Below are positions 34,140 to 45,609 of a stretch of DNA of 64,000 bases, one piece after another; within the stretch, counting starts at the first letter, position 1; every line of letters begins with the position of its first letter. The notes beneath the pieces were generated by a model. It did not search any database. It was not told where the DNA came from and worked only from the letters and a program-made list of their open reading frames with translations. The DNA is from Hyalella azteca. Its lineage: Eukaryota > Arthropoda > Malacostraca > Amphipoda > Hyalellidae. Location of the stretch: the NCBI RefSeq assembly GCF_000764305.2, contig NW_025934805.1, positions 31,738 to 95,737 on the forward strand, read 5' to 3'. The translations under genes were made by a program, and so were the position numbers.

Positions 34140-34950
34140 TGCATGTGGGGGCGAATAAAGTGCGTGTGGTGGATGCGAGTGAAGCAAATGCAGGAGAGAG
34201 GAAGTACGCTCCAAATTTCCCGGATGCTGGAATATAGATGTGGGAATAGGTAGATATTTAAGTACAATAATTTCTATGAATTTCCAATTCATATTTTTTC
34301 GCAGGAAATTCAGCTGCCATCATCCTTTCATTAGTCGAGGCTGGGTACTAGTACTACTCACTTTTCATGACTCATGTTAAGATGAATATTTCATGAATTG
34401 TGAACGTAATTACGCATATATAGTTGCTCTCATCAATAATTCTATAGGTGCAAAAAATATACCCCATTTCAAAAGAAATCTACGTCATACATATCAACTC
34501 CCGTAAACAATACACAATCGCTAATATTTGGTTAGCAGTCAATCAATATACGTGGAGATATTATCATTCAATAATTAATCTGATATATGTTAATTGCTAA
34601 AATATTGAAAAAAGTGATAGTGCGATTGAAATTCTGTTTTTCGTTGAGTTATGGTAAAGCATTGACAACGGAACGCCACAGCGTTCTAAGGAACTTACTC
34701 AGCATTCTTTTCGTACGTCAATACGATTTATGCCTTGAATTATTTCCTTTAGCATCTCCCAAGCCTGTTTTCAGGTCTAATAAGTTTCACGATGTCTGAT
34801 GCATAGTGCGTTTATTGTATATCCAATTGTCAATTATGAACTGAATATTATAGGACCTGGCATATTATTATGTTCAAACTTCAACCGACTCAATGAACGT
34901 ACAACTCATATAAATGGCTGCGCTAGACCTGACACATGGAGCTGTGGACC
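34140..34950. other. Intron 1 of gene A, donor-side part, no other feature
   Basis: AT-rich sequence. The donor for exon 1 (TCAAG|GTAGGT) is at its right edge. No repeat or ORF of note was seen. Confidence 0.5.
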
Positions 34951-34953
34951 TAC

Positions 34954-36758
34954 CTTGAGTTCGTAGTTCCTAGGATCTGCTTGAAAGGTTCTTCCGTGTC
35001 GATTAATCGCCCAACAACGTAGTGTGCAGCCATTGTTTCTTGGACCGACTTGTGTTCGAAAGAATTGGTTGTTCCTCCAGATAGCGATGGCTTCACTTTA
35101 AGCATGGCGTTGAGGAACACTCCAGTGTCAACTATAACGCTGGCGCAGTGAGCCCTTATTTTGTCGCGGCACTGACGCTTTAGGCGTAGTAGCTCGTCGT
35201 CAGTGAAAGTGACTTGGTTGCGAGAGAGGAACTCCAACGCCCACTTACCAACGACCATGAGCACGTCATCGATAAGGACATCTTTATCTGGGACAGCGAT
35301 ATCGCAGAGTTTTGCTGCCACGACTGTTTTTTGTAAAGCTAATACGTCTCTCGACAAGTCATTGAAGCTTCTCCATTTGTCAATATTTTTCGGTGTCTTA
35401 TTGAAAATTGAGCAAAAATGCAGCAAATTTATGGGCTCAGTAAAAAATTTCTGTAATTCTGGGTCAAGTCTGACAAATCGTTCTCGCATCGCGTGTGCCA
35501 TCGCAGGATCCTTGTTCAGACTGCGTCCATATTTTTCGATGAACTCCAACTGCTCTTGTAGCTCAGAGAGCGGAGCTAGACGGTACTCGGTGAAGGTGGC
35601 GTCATTGTTTGTGACAAATGTTTTGACTTCTTTGAAGGCTTGATGGCGACTTGTGATCAGAATGCGAGAGTTTGAGTGCCATTTCGTTTTCAGGAGCTCA
35701 AGTAAAATAGTCATTGACATTTCGTTTCGCTCATCGAACCCATCGACCAGGAACAGCACGTAAAGCTGCTTCAGAGCTTGCGAAACGCAGGCTTTCTCAC
35801 CTGGTTCAGTAAACAAGCCTTCAAAGTGCTCCATGAAGACTTGCTGCAAACTGCTCATGGTTCTGTCTCTGCACTCGATGTAGACAAGAATTTCAAATTT
35901 TTTCAAAAAGTCCGGGAACGGCGATCCAGAAAACTGTAGAGCAATGTTCTTGAGCACGTTTGTTTTACCCGCCCCTACGACACCCTCAAGAAGTATAACT
36001 CCATCCTGCGAGTCAAAGATTTTGGTGTAAGGAAGAGGCTTTTTGTTTTGTCCGCATGGCGCCACTTTAGGCGAATAAAATACCTCTGATCTTTCCACGC
36101 TGCCAAGGTCTAAAGGCAGATTTTCGTTAAAGTATTTCTGGAAGCGATCATTTGAAATTCTCTTTCCTTCAGTAAGCACAAGATACGTCACGTGAGCCAG
36201 CTGTTTGTTCCCTTTACTATAGCTGTTATCTATATTATGTTGCAGTTCATGTTTCATGTCTTCTGTGTCGCTTGTAGGAATGGAATAGAACCTTCCTCCC
36301 TCCTCTATCAGCTCGATCAATTTATTTCTGATCTCAGTGACCTTATTTGGATCTTTCATCGATGCTGCGTCATGCATGAGATCATTTCTAATGTCCTTCA
36401 CCGCCTTCACTTTATTTAATAAACCTGTCGAGTGTCTTCCGTCTTTTTTGATATCGAAGATGGTTTCAAATAATTTGTCTTGTGCCGTCATGTCAAAATT
36501 GTCAGGGGCCTTTTCGGTTTCAAACTTGCCACACAAAAAGCCGCATAGCTTCTTCCATTCAGTTTGTGTGAAGGTCTGACCGCGACATTTTTCTAGGTAG
36601 GTCTTGTAGGTATCGTTTTTAGCTTTATCCTTGCACTCCAAAGCCAACAGTTTGCTTGTATACTTGGGGCACAGAGTCATTATAACTTCGTGGGTTTGGC
36701 AAATGGTTCTCATTTCCTCAAAACTTGCAGTAGCCGCGCTTCCTGCTGCGGAAGCCAT
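34954..36758 (-). CDS. NACHT gene A, exon 1: HEPN-like and NACHT NTPase domains
   Basis: This exon encodes about 601 residues of an NLR-like signalling NTPase. Residues 1-160 form a helical N-terminal region with 'KAVKDIRNDLMH' (R124-N-x3-H129), the R-x4-H pattern of HEPN domains. The NACHT domain follows: Walker A GVVGAGKT (259-266), Walker B 'LYVLFLVDGFDE' (about 332-343) and the sensor region 'RILITSRH' (365-372). The winged-helix-like region ends at 'ILGTTNS'. The ATG at 36758 is 14 nt inside an acceptor (TTTCATGTGCAG ending at 36773), so a non-coding 5' exon lies upstream. The donor AACTCAAG|GTAGGT is at 34954/34953, phase 2, and the in-frame TAG after it is intronic. NACHT proteins oligomerise on sensing a stimulus. 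HEPN domains are often RNases. The catalytic role here is inference. Confidence 0.88.
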
Positions 36759-36772
36759 GTTGCCGCAGACAC
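36759..36772 (-). promoter_or_regulatory. Short 5' leader and splice acceptor of gene A
   Basis: The minus strand reads CTTGTGTTTCATGTGCAG|GTGTCTGCGGCAAC then ATGGCT. The acceptor just ahead of the ATG recurs in gene B and in the 3.1-kb exon. Confidence 0.6.
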
Positions 36773-36879
36773 CTGCACATGAAACACAAGTTGAGGTAAG
36801 TCAAAGTCTCTGAAATAACGGAGTCCCAACGAAGTCCATAGGGGTTGGGTAATAATTAAAGATATTGATGCAAACGTCG

Positions 36880-37240
36880 CGCTGGCATACGCAAACTTCG
36901 TGAACTTACAAGTCCCTGAAACAAGCATTGTCCTTAGGGACGTAACTGAACAAAGCGACGTGACAGTGTCTGTGGGCGATTTCAAAATGCTCGGTTCCAC
37001 CTCTGGTGTTTCTGATTTAAGGTTCTTGGAATCGCTGCATATATTTAACGCAAACTTTCTCTAAAAAACGCGTGCATATCTTAACCTCTTGAAATTTTAA
37101 ATTGATAGGTTTTACATATTTTGTGGTTTTTCTCGCTACTTAGGATCTAATCTCTCTCGTGCATAATTTGATCTTCTCTTCTGATTTAATAACATTTGTT
37201 GAACTGATGACGAAGCTCCTCTCCGAAACTTTTTCACTGA
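36880..37240 (+). pseudogene. Penelope-like element 3' remnant upstream of gene A
   Basis: The plus strand encodes 'DFKMLGSTSGVSDLRFLESL' and 'HIFNANFL', matching 'DFKVLAYSSGASDLRILESL' in the Penelope element at 11.3 kb. Only the last 50 or so codons and the 3' flank remain. It ends with a hammerhead-like motif at 37204-37229. It sits about 100-470 nt upstream of the gene A acceptor in the opposite orientation. Confidence 0.75.
37204..37229 (+). ncRNA. Hammerhead-ribozyme-like core of the Penelope remnant
   Basis: CTGATGA (37204-37210) is followed by CGAAGCTCCTCTCC and GAAAC (37225-37229). Boxes 1 and 2 match the hammerhead consensus. Stem II has one mismatch compared with the copy at 11539. 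Confidence 0.45.
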
Positions 37241-38141
37241 AGGTGTGGTATGGAATGCATCTCTTTGGCGTTTTTTTGCTTTCGAATTCTTGAACTTTCG
37301 ATATGAGCACGTTAATTATAGTAATAATGATGCAAGTAGTAAATAGTTGTTACACCTTGCTTACAGCTATGCCAGCAGCCTGTCTTCTGAAGACTTTGCT
37401 CACTTCTCTGGCCTTTCGATGTTATGACTTATGCCTTGATTGTTTTTAATTATGACAATTCTATCATATTCGCTGTGTAGCTTTGAAGTCAATTTATATT
37501 TTTAGACCTCCTGGAAAACGATACAGTACATCAAATGATACGGCCACACACCAGACTTAACCTAAATACGAAACGAACCTTAAAATTTTATAGTCAAAAG
37601 CTGACCGTCTTTCATTTCACTAAAGAAAGAAAAAATTAATAACTACCAGCCTGCCTTACTGAAATTTTCCTGCAAAAGTTCATAACTTCTTCCTCACGTG
37701 TTAGATGAGCAGTTTTTTCTGAGCGCAAAAGACTGCTCATCTGATTCTGATTGAGAGCGCAAAAACCATTAAAGAGAGGTGGGGTAGGGTAACATGGGGC
37801 AACCCCTTTTTTTAAACTGAATTTTTTATGAGGATTTAATTGATTTAATTGATAAGTACACTTTGTTTTGTTTAAAGTTACAATTAATGAGGTGTCTGAG
37901 GATGAGGCTATATAAAGCTCTATAGGCTGAGGGAATTACACGCCTATAGAATGATTCAATTTTTAATGAAACACTGTTATGAAAAAAGTGTTAAAATAGG
38001 CCCATTATTGCCCCACCCCTGGGGCGATGGGCCCATGAGCTTGGGGCAAGGCGCCCACCCCTGGTCCCTTTACCCATTTGCATATTTTTTGTTTAAAAAT
38101 GAAAAAACAACACTTTACAGTTCAAAAGAAGAAAAATGTAA

Positions 38142-38760
38142 AATTAGAGCAAACTCCGTTTTAGGCTGTTTGCTTTTAACATTTTAAAGCTCTATTTGAT
38201 CTTTGGATTGTTTCTTCCTCGAATTTAATCGTAGCGATAAAGAAAAAGGAAGAAAGCGGCCTTTGGCAGCTTTTCTACCGTTGACCTTGAGTGGTGCAGC
38301 AGCCAGCCGGGGCAGTCTGCATGCCTTCAATCGTAGCACTGTCCGTGTAAAGAAGTTTGGGGAGGAGGTGGTCTCAGCACAGCCTAAAACCCCGAGCTCT
38401 AATTAGATTGTTTTCGTTCCTCAAACGAAAATAATTAGAGCAAACTCCGTTTTAGGCTGTTTGCTTTTCTACCAAAGTCGCCCTTTAGGATCTGGGGGAG
38501 GAAACTTTCAGACTCCCATGAGAGGTAAAAATTCAGGTGCTTCTCCTCGTGGAGGAAGGTGAGGAATCGTAGAACTGTATCGTGGGTGATGTCGGTTGTT
38601 TCTGCAGGGAGCCACTCATGAAAGCGCCTCCACTGAGATTGGTATTGGCGCGTGGTCGAAGAACGAACGGCCTTGACTAGTCGTTTGGCGGAGAAGGTGG
38701 AGAATTTTTCTGAGTACAGTAAGGTTAGAAACTCCACGCGATCCATTTCCCGCTATATTC
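38142..38760 (-). mobile_element. Nested tyrosine-recombinase retroelement fragment with split direct repeats
   Basis: A 36-bp sequence beginning AATTAGAGCAAACTCCG occurs at 38142-38177 and again at 38433-38468. Between them is a hairpin (GCTCTAATTA...TTTTCGTT facing AACGAAAA.AATTAGAGC, about 38392-38442). The recombinase fragment follows. Split direct repeats next to a tyrosine recombinase are typical of Ngaro/PAT-like DIRS retroelements. The insert interrupts sequence that is continuous in copy 1 of the TIR element. Confidence 0.6.
38435..38746 (-). pseudogene. Tyrosine recombinase, N-terminal core-binding domain fragment
   Basis: The minus-strand frame reads 'FSAKRLVKAVRSSTTRQYQS' then 'WRRFHEWL' and 'ITHDTVLRFLTFLHEEKHL'. 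This is the SAM-like DNA-binding domain that precedes the catalytic domain in retroelement-type tyrosine recombinases. The catalytic R-H-R-Y part is absent. The frame runs out into the direct repeat, so this is a truncated relic. Confidence 0.65.
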
Positions 38761-39679
38761 GTGGCTTAAAAAATCTATCACTGACGTGAAAAAAAAGATT
38801 TCCTTGACATAAAAATATATATCCTTGACTTGAAAAATATATCCTTGCCATAAAAAATTCATCCTTGACATGGAAAAATGTATCCTTGACTAGAAAAAAA
38901 TATATTTACTTGATCAGAAAAAACTTCGTTCCAGTTTCGTCCATAATCCAGGTATTATGTGCAAGGAATTGATACTTAATCGTGATTTCAGCAAACACAA
39001 GAAAAACAACTTTGAATCATAGTTGTTGGTTGATATCTACTTTTGGCAAGGCATGTGTCAATAAATCGATAAGGGGTCATAAATGCGCATAACAAGAAAC
39101 TAGAACCTGCTGCCTTGAGGCGGCAAATAAAATAAAATCATACAATATGAAGCGTAATTCGTAATTCAAAATGCTAGTCATAGTTTTGAGAAGCTCATTG
39201 AGACAAATCTAATTATTTATAACACAAGACTTCACCGAGGGGTATTGAGCACACCGCATGGGCGCTTTGCCCCGTGACACGCATGGGCACGTTGCCCCAC
39301 TGTAGGTATCATTTCAATTTGTATCGTGTCAACATTTTATTTTAAAAGCTAATAGCCTAAACTTGAACTCAAAATTATCCCTAAAAATAATACCTTCAAA
39401 ACATAATTCACACTAATTTTAAAAGCTTCCTATACAGTAATCGAAAACAGTTTTATTTAGCAGCGAAAAAACTTTTATCCGGGCTAAAACAGTTATTTGC
39501 GAGTAACTTAACAACGCAAACTCTTAGCAAAACGTAGAGCCACGCACTTCAGCCCAGTGAAACTGTCGACCGGTGATAGAGCGCACGGACCAACAGCTGC
39601 ATGCCATACATAGCGGGAAACCCGCTATGGGCCCGTGACCCGCAGTAGTCCCTTTGCCGCATGTTACCCTAAGTGGAAA

Positions 39680-41250
39680 ATTTCGCCTGTATGAAGTATC
39701 TATTTTATATGAAGTGTTTATTCAGATTGCTGGGGGCGCATGCCGGAGGCAAGTTTTGTCCAACTACACACGTAGTTCATATTCCTTGCCGTGGGAAAGA
39801 GGGCTAGCGGGCATAGAAGCCTAAGCATTGAAGTGCATAAAACCATAGCGCCTTATGTCCACATCCACCTCTTAAGCATGCTAAAGGTAAGCATGGCCAT
39901 ACTGCAACGGGCCAAACCTCTTCTTGCCTTACTCAAACAAGTATCAACATTCTTCACCCAAAATAAACGTGAGCCGACCAAGCCTAACCTCATTGGCTGA
40001 GGGAAGTTAGAAAGGCGGTTCAATTGTGCTGATAGAGCCAGTTATTGCTTGCTAGAATCTTTTCCGTTTATCCCTCCTCTTTTAGGCCAATCTGCGCCAC
40101 CTCTTGTTCCTTTCCACTCTTTCTTAGTAGCAGCGCAACAAAAAAGTTTGCAAGAAGGTTTTAAGCCGGGACAGCGTGATTGGAATAGGACAGAAGAGGT
40201 TAGGCCGGAGTAAGTGCAGCCGGATGCGGAACTACCTGCTTATGAGCGAGCATGTTGAAGTATTTCTTGAAATCCTACGACGTTATTATCTTTGAGCAGT
40301 GTATCACTGTCTGGATTACGGTGTTCCAGCGTATTCTGCGGCTTCTAGTTCTGTGGCTATGTAAAGCTATTGCACGCTGAGACTGTGCGAGGGCTCCAGG
40401 GCCCATTTAAGAGTTTAATTTGTGGCCTACGGTTGCTCTCCCGATTACTGAATGATAATAAAGCTTTACATGCACTATGAATATAAATAAAGGCATTAGA
40501 AATATAATATATAGTTTTACGAATCACATCTTATCCGGCCGTGCAGCTCTGGGAGTCGAAGATAAAAGAGATAGTGACATGATTTTTAGTCAGTGATTTG
40601 CAGGACGTCCAAGGTACAGCTGACGGCACCTCAACAAAGAGCAACGATTAAATGATATTCCCAACATCCGCCAATACATCATACAAGCACCACCCTCGTC
40701 TGGCTTGAAATTGGATTTAAATGAATCATTCATATTTCATGACATTCTGCAATTTCATCGCAGAAATGATTATTTTTTTATTACACAAATGATCATTATT
40801 CACTGCGCTACGCCATAAGCTCTCCGCGGTCAGAAATATGAACGAGTCCCACAAACCCCCTGTCCCCCATAGAGACCAGTAACTAACAACCAGATAATTT
40901 TAATCTGACATGTTTCATGTCGGCCAAATACTCCATTGACGTCAGGAAAGAGTTTAAGGTTGCGATGACCGCCGCAACTCGACGTTGATAAGCAAGAGCG
41001 CGCGGTGAATGATCTGGGCCATGAACTACGTCCCCGGGATCGGCGGACTACGAAGAATAAGAAACTGGGTCGTTGCGAATGGCGGATTGGGGATCAATAT
41101 TGCACACTGGTTGACGGCGAATGATAGCGAATCACGACTTACTCAGTGTACTCGTATATGCCACGCGTGCTTATGTGAGGCCTGCGATGATTCCCTACAA
41201 TAGATTGTTGGGAATTAATACAATAGATTAATAGATTGCCAACAACCTGC
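39680..41250. other. No gene recognised
   Basis: Short frames (for example 39791-40000) show no domain. Composition is mixed, and no array or SINE was seen. Confidence 0.4.
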
Positions 41251-41257
41251 ACAATCG

Positions 41258-41288
41258 CTGGTGAGATGGGATGTCCCCATCTCACCAG
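41258..41288. repeat. 13-bp perfect hairpin
   Basis: CTGGTGAGATGGG and its exact complement CCCATCTCACCAG flank a 5-nt loop (41271-41275). It is isolated and non-coding. Confidence 0.8.
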
Positions 41289-41397
41289 GGTCATAAAGAC
41301 TTTCAGTAACAAACCTAGGGTTTGTATGGTCAGAAATGCCATACTAACCTCTGGCGACAGGTCGTGATAAGTTTTCAAACGGGAACATCACAACATA

Positions 41398-41452
41398 ACC
41401 TAACATAACATAACATAACATAACATAACATAACATAACATAACATAACATA
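41398..41452. repeat. (AACAT)n pentanucleotide run, LINE 3' terminus
   Basis: Uninterrupted AACAT units, equal to (ATGTT)n at the LINE 3' end. The other two copies of this family end in TTCTA units, so the terminal repeat differs between copies. Confidence 0.85.
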
Positions 41453-41786
41453 GTGATGTCGGCGCTGATGAGTAGGGCTGGTGTGGCCTGCCGCTGATTC
41501 TTGTACTATTCGTGACTTGTTCACAGAAGATCTAAAATCGTGTCATTTGACCGGATCTTTTCATGACTGACGATAGCTTGAAATAGCTACTAGACTTCCA
41601 CCGGGTTCGATATGGTGCTAGGCATTTCAAGTCTGAACATATGTTTTTCCATAGCTTTATCTAGTCTGTACTTGAACGCCTTCATATTCGGAGCGCCAAC
41701 GATGTAATCGGGGAGGCTGTTCCACATGTCGGTGATTCGAAGCGAGAAGAAATGTTGTAGCGTGGATAAGTTGCAGTGCAGTTTTT

Positions 41787-42292
41787 ACAACACTTCTCTT
41801 TAACTTCACTTCTTGTTTGTCTGTCTGTCTGTCTGTCTGTCTGCTACAAATCTTATAATCGATATTTAACACACTTCTACCTGTCCAATCAATCTGAAAT
41901 TTGGCACACTTGCGTAAAGTAGGAGACAATGCATGAATCAATTGACAGAATAAATAATTTTATAAATTAATTTTTTTTTCATTTTTAATCAGAATTTAAC
42001 ATATAATTTCGTCTGCTACAAATCTTATAATCCAAATATGAGACAATTTGACCTGTCCAATTGATCTGAAATTTTGCACAATTGCATAAAGTCAGAGATA
42101 ATGCATGAATCAATTGACAGAATAAATAATTTTGAAAATTTACAAAATTTTGACATCTTAAAAAAATTTTGAAAAATAATTTTTTTCAATATTTGAAAAT
42201 AAAATTAGAAAGTCATTTTACATGTGTAACATCCAAGACACTGGATTGTTCAGAAGTGTTGTCTTTAAAAAGTAATTTTTAAACGCATATTA
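41787..42292. mobile_element. About 505-bp insertion inside the LINE, with internal duplication
   Basis: The LINE reads '...gtgcagttttta' at 41786 and resumes '...attttagtttatagccgtgg' at 42290. In the 15.9-kb copy these points are adjacent ('acgcagtttttttagtttatagccgtgg'). The insert begins near a (TGTC)n run. It contains two related segments, 41838-41960 and 42012-42132, each with 'ctacaaatcttataat', 'ctgtccaat.gatctgaaat' and 'aatgcatgaatcaattgacag'. It has no ORF. Confidence 0.7.
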
Positions 42293-44446
42293 TTTTAGTT
42301 TATAGCCGTGGCCCCTGGTGTTGGTTATTGTTCCAATTCCTATTAATTCTTCGGTGACCTTGTATAAGCCATGAGTATACTTGTATACTTCAATGAGGTC
42401 CCCACGCAAGCGTCGATAACTGAGGTTTGGAAGCTTCATAATCTTTAATCTTTCTTCATAAGACTTGCCCTTCAAGCCTGGGATTATCCTTGTTGCACTT
42501 CTTTGAACATTCTCTATTAAATTTTTGTCCTTTTCAAATCTCGGTGACCACACAACGTTTCTAAACTTTAGATTCGAGCGCACGCCAGCAACAAACAACG
42601 GCTTTATCGCTTCTCATCTAGGAACTCGTAAGAGCGTCTGAGTAGTCCAATAAGTTTGTTCGATGAGTTAGCTTGCGTTTCAACATGCTTAGAAAATTTC
42701 AGCTCCTTGTCGACATAAACTCCGAGATCTTTTTTCACACTAGTCTTTTCAATCATTACTCTCTCGTTGCAACCATGTCTTCTCATACTGTAATCTTGCT
42801 GTTCATTGTTCTTCACGAGGTGAAGTTTTACACTTGTCAGCATTAAACCGCAGCTGCCACGTATCTGCCCAGTTAACGAAACTGCCAAGATCATTTTGCA
42901 ATTGCGCTTTATTTGATGCATCCTTCACTGTATTATAAACTTTTGTGTCAGCGGCATACATAGAGCACACGCTGGACACTACTTCATGCAGATCGTTTAT
43001 AGAAGCAACGTATCAAATAGGTCCAAGAACGCCTCCTCAATTGTGGCCCGCCATTGCGCACTGATGCCCAGTCTGATACGGTGCCGTTAATACTGACACG
43101 TTGTCGACTACCTACTAGAAAATCTCTGATCCATTGGAGTACGTTTCCATCAATTCCCAAAGACTTCACTTCACGCAACAGCCGCTCATGCGGAACACTG
43201 TCAAATGCTCTGGCAGAATCGAGGTACAATGCATCCACTGGCTCCCTTTCATCCAGCAAGCGAGTCCAATCGTTCAAAGTAGATAATAAGTTAGTGGTGC
43301 AGGATCTACCGGCAATAAAACCATGTTAACAATCTGCTATAGGAGATGGTGAACAGTCAAGTGATCGATAATCCTATCCCTCACAACAGATTCCATTAGC
43401 TTGCAAACAACACTTGTCAGACTAACAAGGCGATAGTTACCGGGGCTACTTTTGTCACCTTTTTTCAATGGTATTACTTGAGCTTCTTTCCAATCGGACG
43501 GCAAAGTTCCTTCTTTCAAGGTTTTTTCGAAATAATACTGTCGATGGGCCGGCCAGAACGGTTGCAAATTCTTTGTTCAATCTGGGATGGCAGGCGTCTG
43601 GTCCACATGACTCGTTGGGATTTAGAGCTACCAGGCGCTTGAGAACCTTTTATTCATGTATTTCATAACATGACTTCGAGTCGACTGGGCGCTCCTCGAT
43701 ATCTGGAATACTGTTCAAGCCCTCATCAGTGAACACACTGCTGAAGAACTGATTGCGAACGTTAGCCTTAATTGCCTTCATCAGAGAAAAACTTTCGTTG
43801 GTCTGCTTTCAAATCAGCTCTATCGTCATTTGTCTTACACTTCGAACTAGCGTACAAAAAGAAGGCTTTCGGATTCTTTTTTTGCATTTTCATCAATATT
43901 TTTTTCGAAGTTTCTTACTGCAGTGCAACAGACTTTTTTAGCTTGATTTCGAGCTCCTGCATACAGGTTATAATCAGAATCCCTGCGAGTTCGTAAATAA
44001 CGCTTGTTGGCATCTTTCTTGGTCTTTAGCTGAGCTTCAACTGTAGCCTATTGTTCATTCACAGATCCACTGGGTATTTTCGACTTCTCCAAGCGTTTAG
44101 GGTTTCGGTTTTTGTACAATTTTAAGTTTGGTTTTCGTCCGTGGACTAACATTACCATAAGAGCAAAAGCTCGTCTCCTAGCAATTTTTGTAAGTACGCA
44201 TTCGATTGTGCACTACCGAATATAATTACCGAAGAGTTTCTTATGAAGATAAGTTAAAAGAATTAGGCAAGCACCTCCTACATGAAATGTGATAAAAAAA
44301 CTTGCTTAGTCAATCCTGATTTATTCACGGAAACTGGTTACCTCGAATATGAGTCTAGTAGTGCGCACTTGTATTACGGATTCGCACATGAGTAACACAA
44401 CTCCATGTCTCACAGACCAGAAAAATTTCAAAATTTTCAAATTTCA

Positions 44447-44725
44447 ATTTGTGAATCCGATCCTTTCCTCTTTTTCTTCCAATATTTTCCTTTCTTTTTC
44501 CTTATTCGTTCCTCCCTTTCTTCCTATTCGTTCTCCCTTTCCTCCAATCATTTTATCCTTTTCCTTCCTAACCTCCAAACCTTTCTTCCGTTCGATGCAA
44601 TCCATATATCCATCCAATCCTTTCTTCTCTTTTCTCTTATCGTTTCCTCCCTTTCTTCCTATCCTTTCTTGCCTTTCCATCGATCTTTTCTTCCAATCCT
44701 CCCCCCTATGCTTACACATTCTCCT
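44447..44725. repeat. Homopyrimidine tract
   Basis: About 280 nt of almost pure C/T on the plus strand with a loose 'cctttcttcctat' period. Such mirror-like tracts can form triplex DNA. A purine-rich counterpart in reverse order lies at 50257-50330 beside the same 54-bp minisatellite. Confidence 0.8.
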
Positions 44726-44764
44726 CCATGAATTAAATTTCAAGTCCAGATAATTTTCCCACTC

Positions 44765-44870
44765 GATAGTTATCCTGGATACTCGCCCCAACAGCCCCTA
44801 CATACAATATCCCGACACTATAGTTTCCTTGATACGCACCTCATCAGCCTCTATATATTTGTGATTCCTG
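44765..44870 (+). repeat. 54-bp minisatellite family, two decayed units
   Basis: 'Gttatcctggatactcgccc' and onwards through 'tacaatatcccgacactata' matches the array at 53054-53432. A second unit ('ccttgatacgcacctcatcagcc') is more degraded. Confidence 0.75.
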
Positions 44871-45003
44871 GCAAGCATCGTATCAATCAACATCAGGTAA
44901 ACAATTAGCTACCAACAATGATATCTCGATGGGGGAACTAAAGCGGTTAAACAAAAAAATTATAACATCACAGGTCTCCACAACGAAAAAATTTCACACT
45001 CAA

Positions 45004-45562
45004 AAGCACTTACATCTACAATATTGCAATACTTGAGGTACTTACGAGTTCGATGACGGAAGTGTTCCCAGTCACTGTAAACATGTGCACTTAAGAATGT
45101 TAGCTATAGTCACCAAGTTCGCACACCAAGAAACACTTAGGATTGCTATATATATAGTCACCTGGCTCACAAACCGAGATACATTAGCTGAATCTTCAAT
45201 GCGCCAACAAAACCTCACTGTGAGGACACTTTTTTGAATCTTGCTAGTTTGCGATGAAGTGGGGCAGCACAAGGCGTCGCAGATAACGGCTATCAGGACT
45301 GCAGATAACGGCACATATAATAGCAGATAACGACTAAACCACCGACTCCAGGTATTCAATTGCTTGTGGCTCAAGTTGAAAATTTGATTAATTACACGAA
45401 CGAAAATCGATTTTGGTGCCGATTTATTTGGTATAAAGAAAATATTACACTCGATTTACCTGACTAATCTTGTTCAAAAAATTCTACCTCTACGTGAAGC
45501 TACATGGACGAAATACCTCATCAGCTGTGGCATGCGTGTTCTATCCAAGATACGAGACTGGA
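45004..45562 (+). repeat. Composite repeat body, copy 1
   Basis: The segment from 'cacttacatctacaatattg' to 'gagactggaactta' aligns in order with 53651-54193. Shared blocks include 'acttgaggtacttacg', 'tatatatagtcacc', 'tgaatctt', 'gcgatgaa' and 'catgcg.gtt.tatcca.gatacgagactggaactta'. In both places it follows 54-bp minisatellite units by a few hundred bases. No convincing protein was seen. Confidence 0.65.
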
Positions 45563-45609
45563 ACTTAGGCTCGATAACGCCCCACCATATTTATTAGAAA
45601 ATGTCGGTA

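Larger units (their letters stand above)
37786..39675 (+). mobile_element. Non-autonomous TIR element, copy 2
   Basis: The left end 'tagggtaacatggggcaac' (37788-37806) and the right end 'gccgcatgttacccta' (39656-39672) form inverted termini. Internal sequence aligns with copy 1 from its loop region to the right end. A TA target-site preference is possible but not shown. The element carries a nested insertion at 38142-38760. Confidence 0.75.
41398..44150 (-). mobile_element. Broken LINE (CR1-like) with (ATGTT)n tail and a nested insertion
   Basis: Minus-strand fragments of one ORF2 run in order. 'PKAFFLYASSKCKTNDD' lies near 43850, 'LPSDWKEAQVIPLKKGD' and 'SPGNYRLVSLTSVVCKLMES' at 43337-43567, 'LYLDSARAFDSVPHERLLRE' (motif A Asp) at 42984-43277, 'VKKDLGVYVDKELKFSKHV' at 42604-42921 and 'MKLPNLSYRRLRGDLIE' at 42290-42598. 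The motif C region is lost between frames. The 3' tail is nine or so AACAT units (plus strand) at 41400-41451. Frameshifts make it inactive. It belongs with the 15.6-kb and 19.5-kb copies. Confidence 0.88.

Noticed and set aside
35203..35643. 146-codon plus-strand ORF, and others antisense to the NACHT exons
   Set aside because: They are shadows of the minus-strand coding exons of genes A and B.
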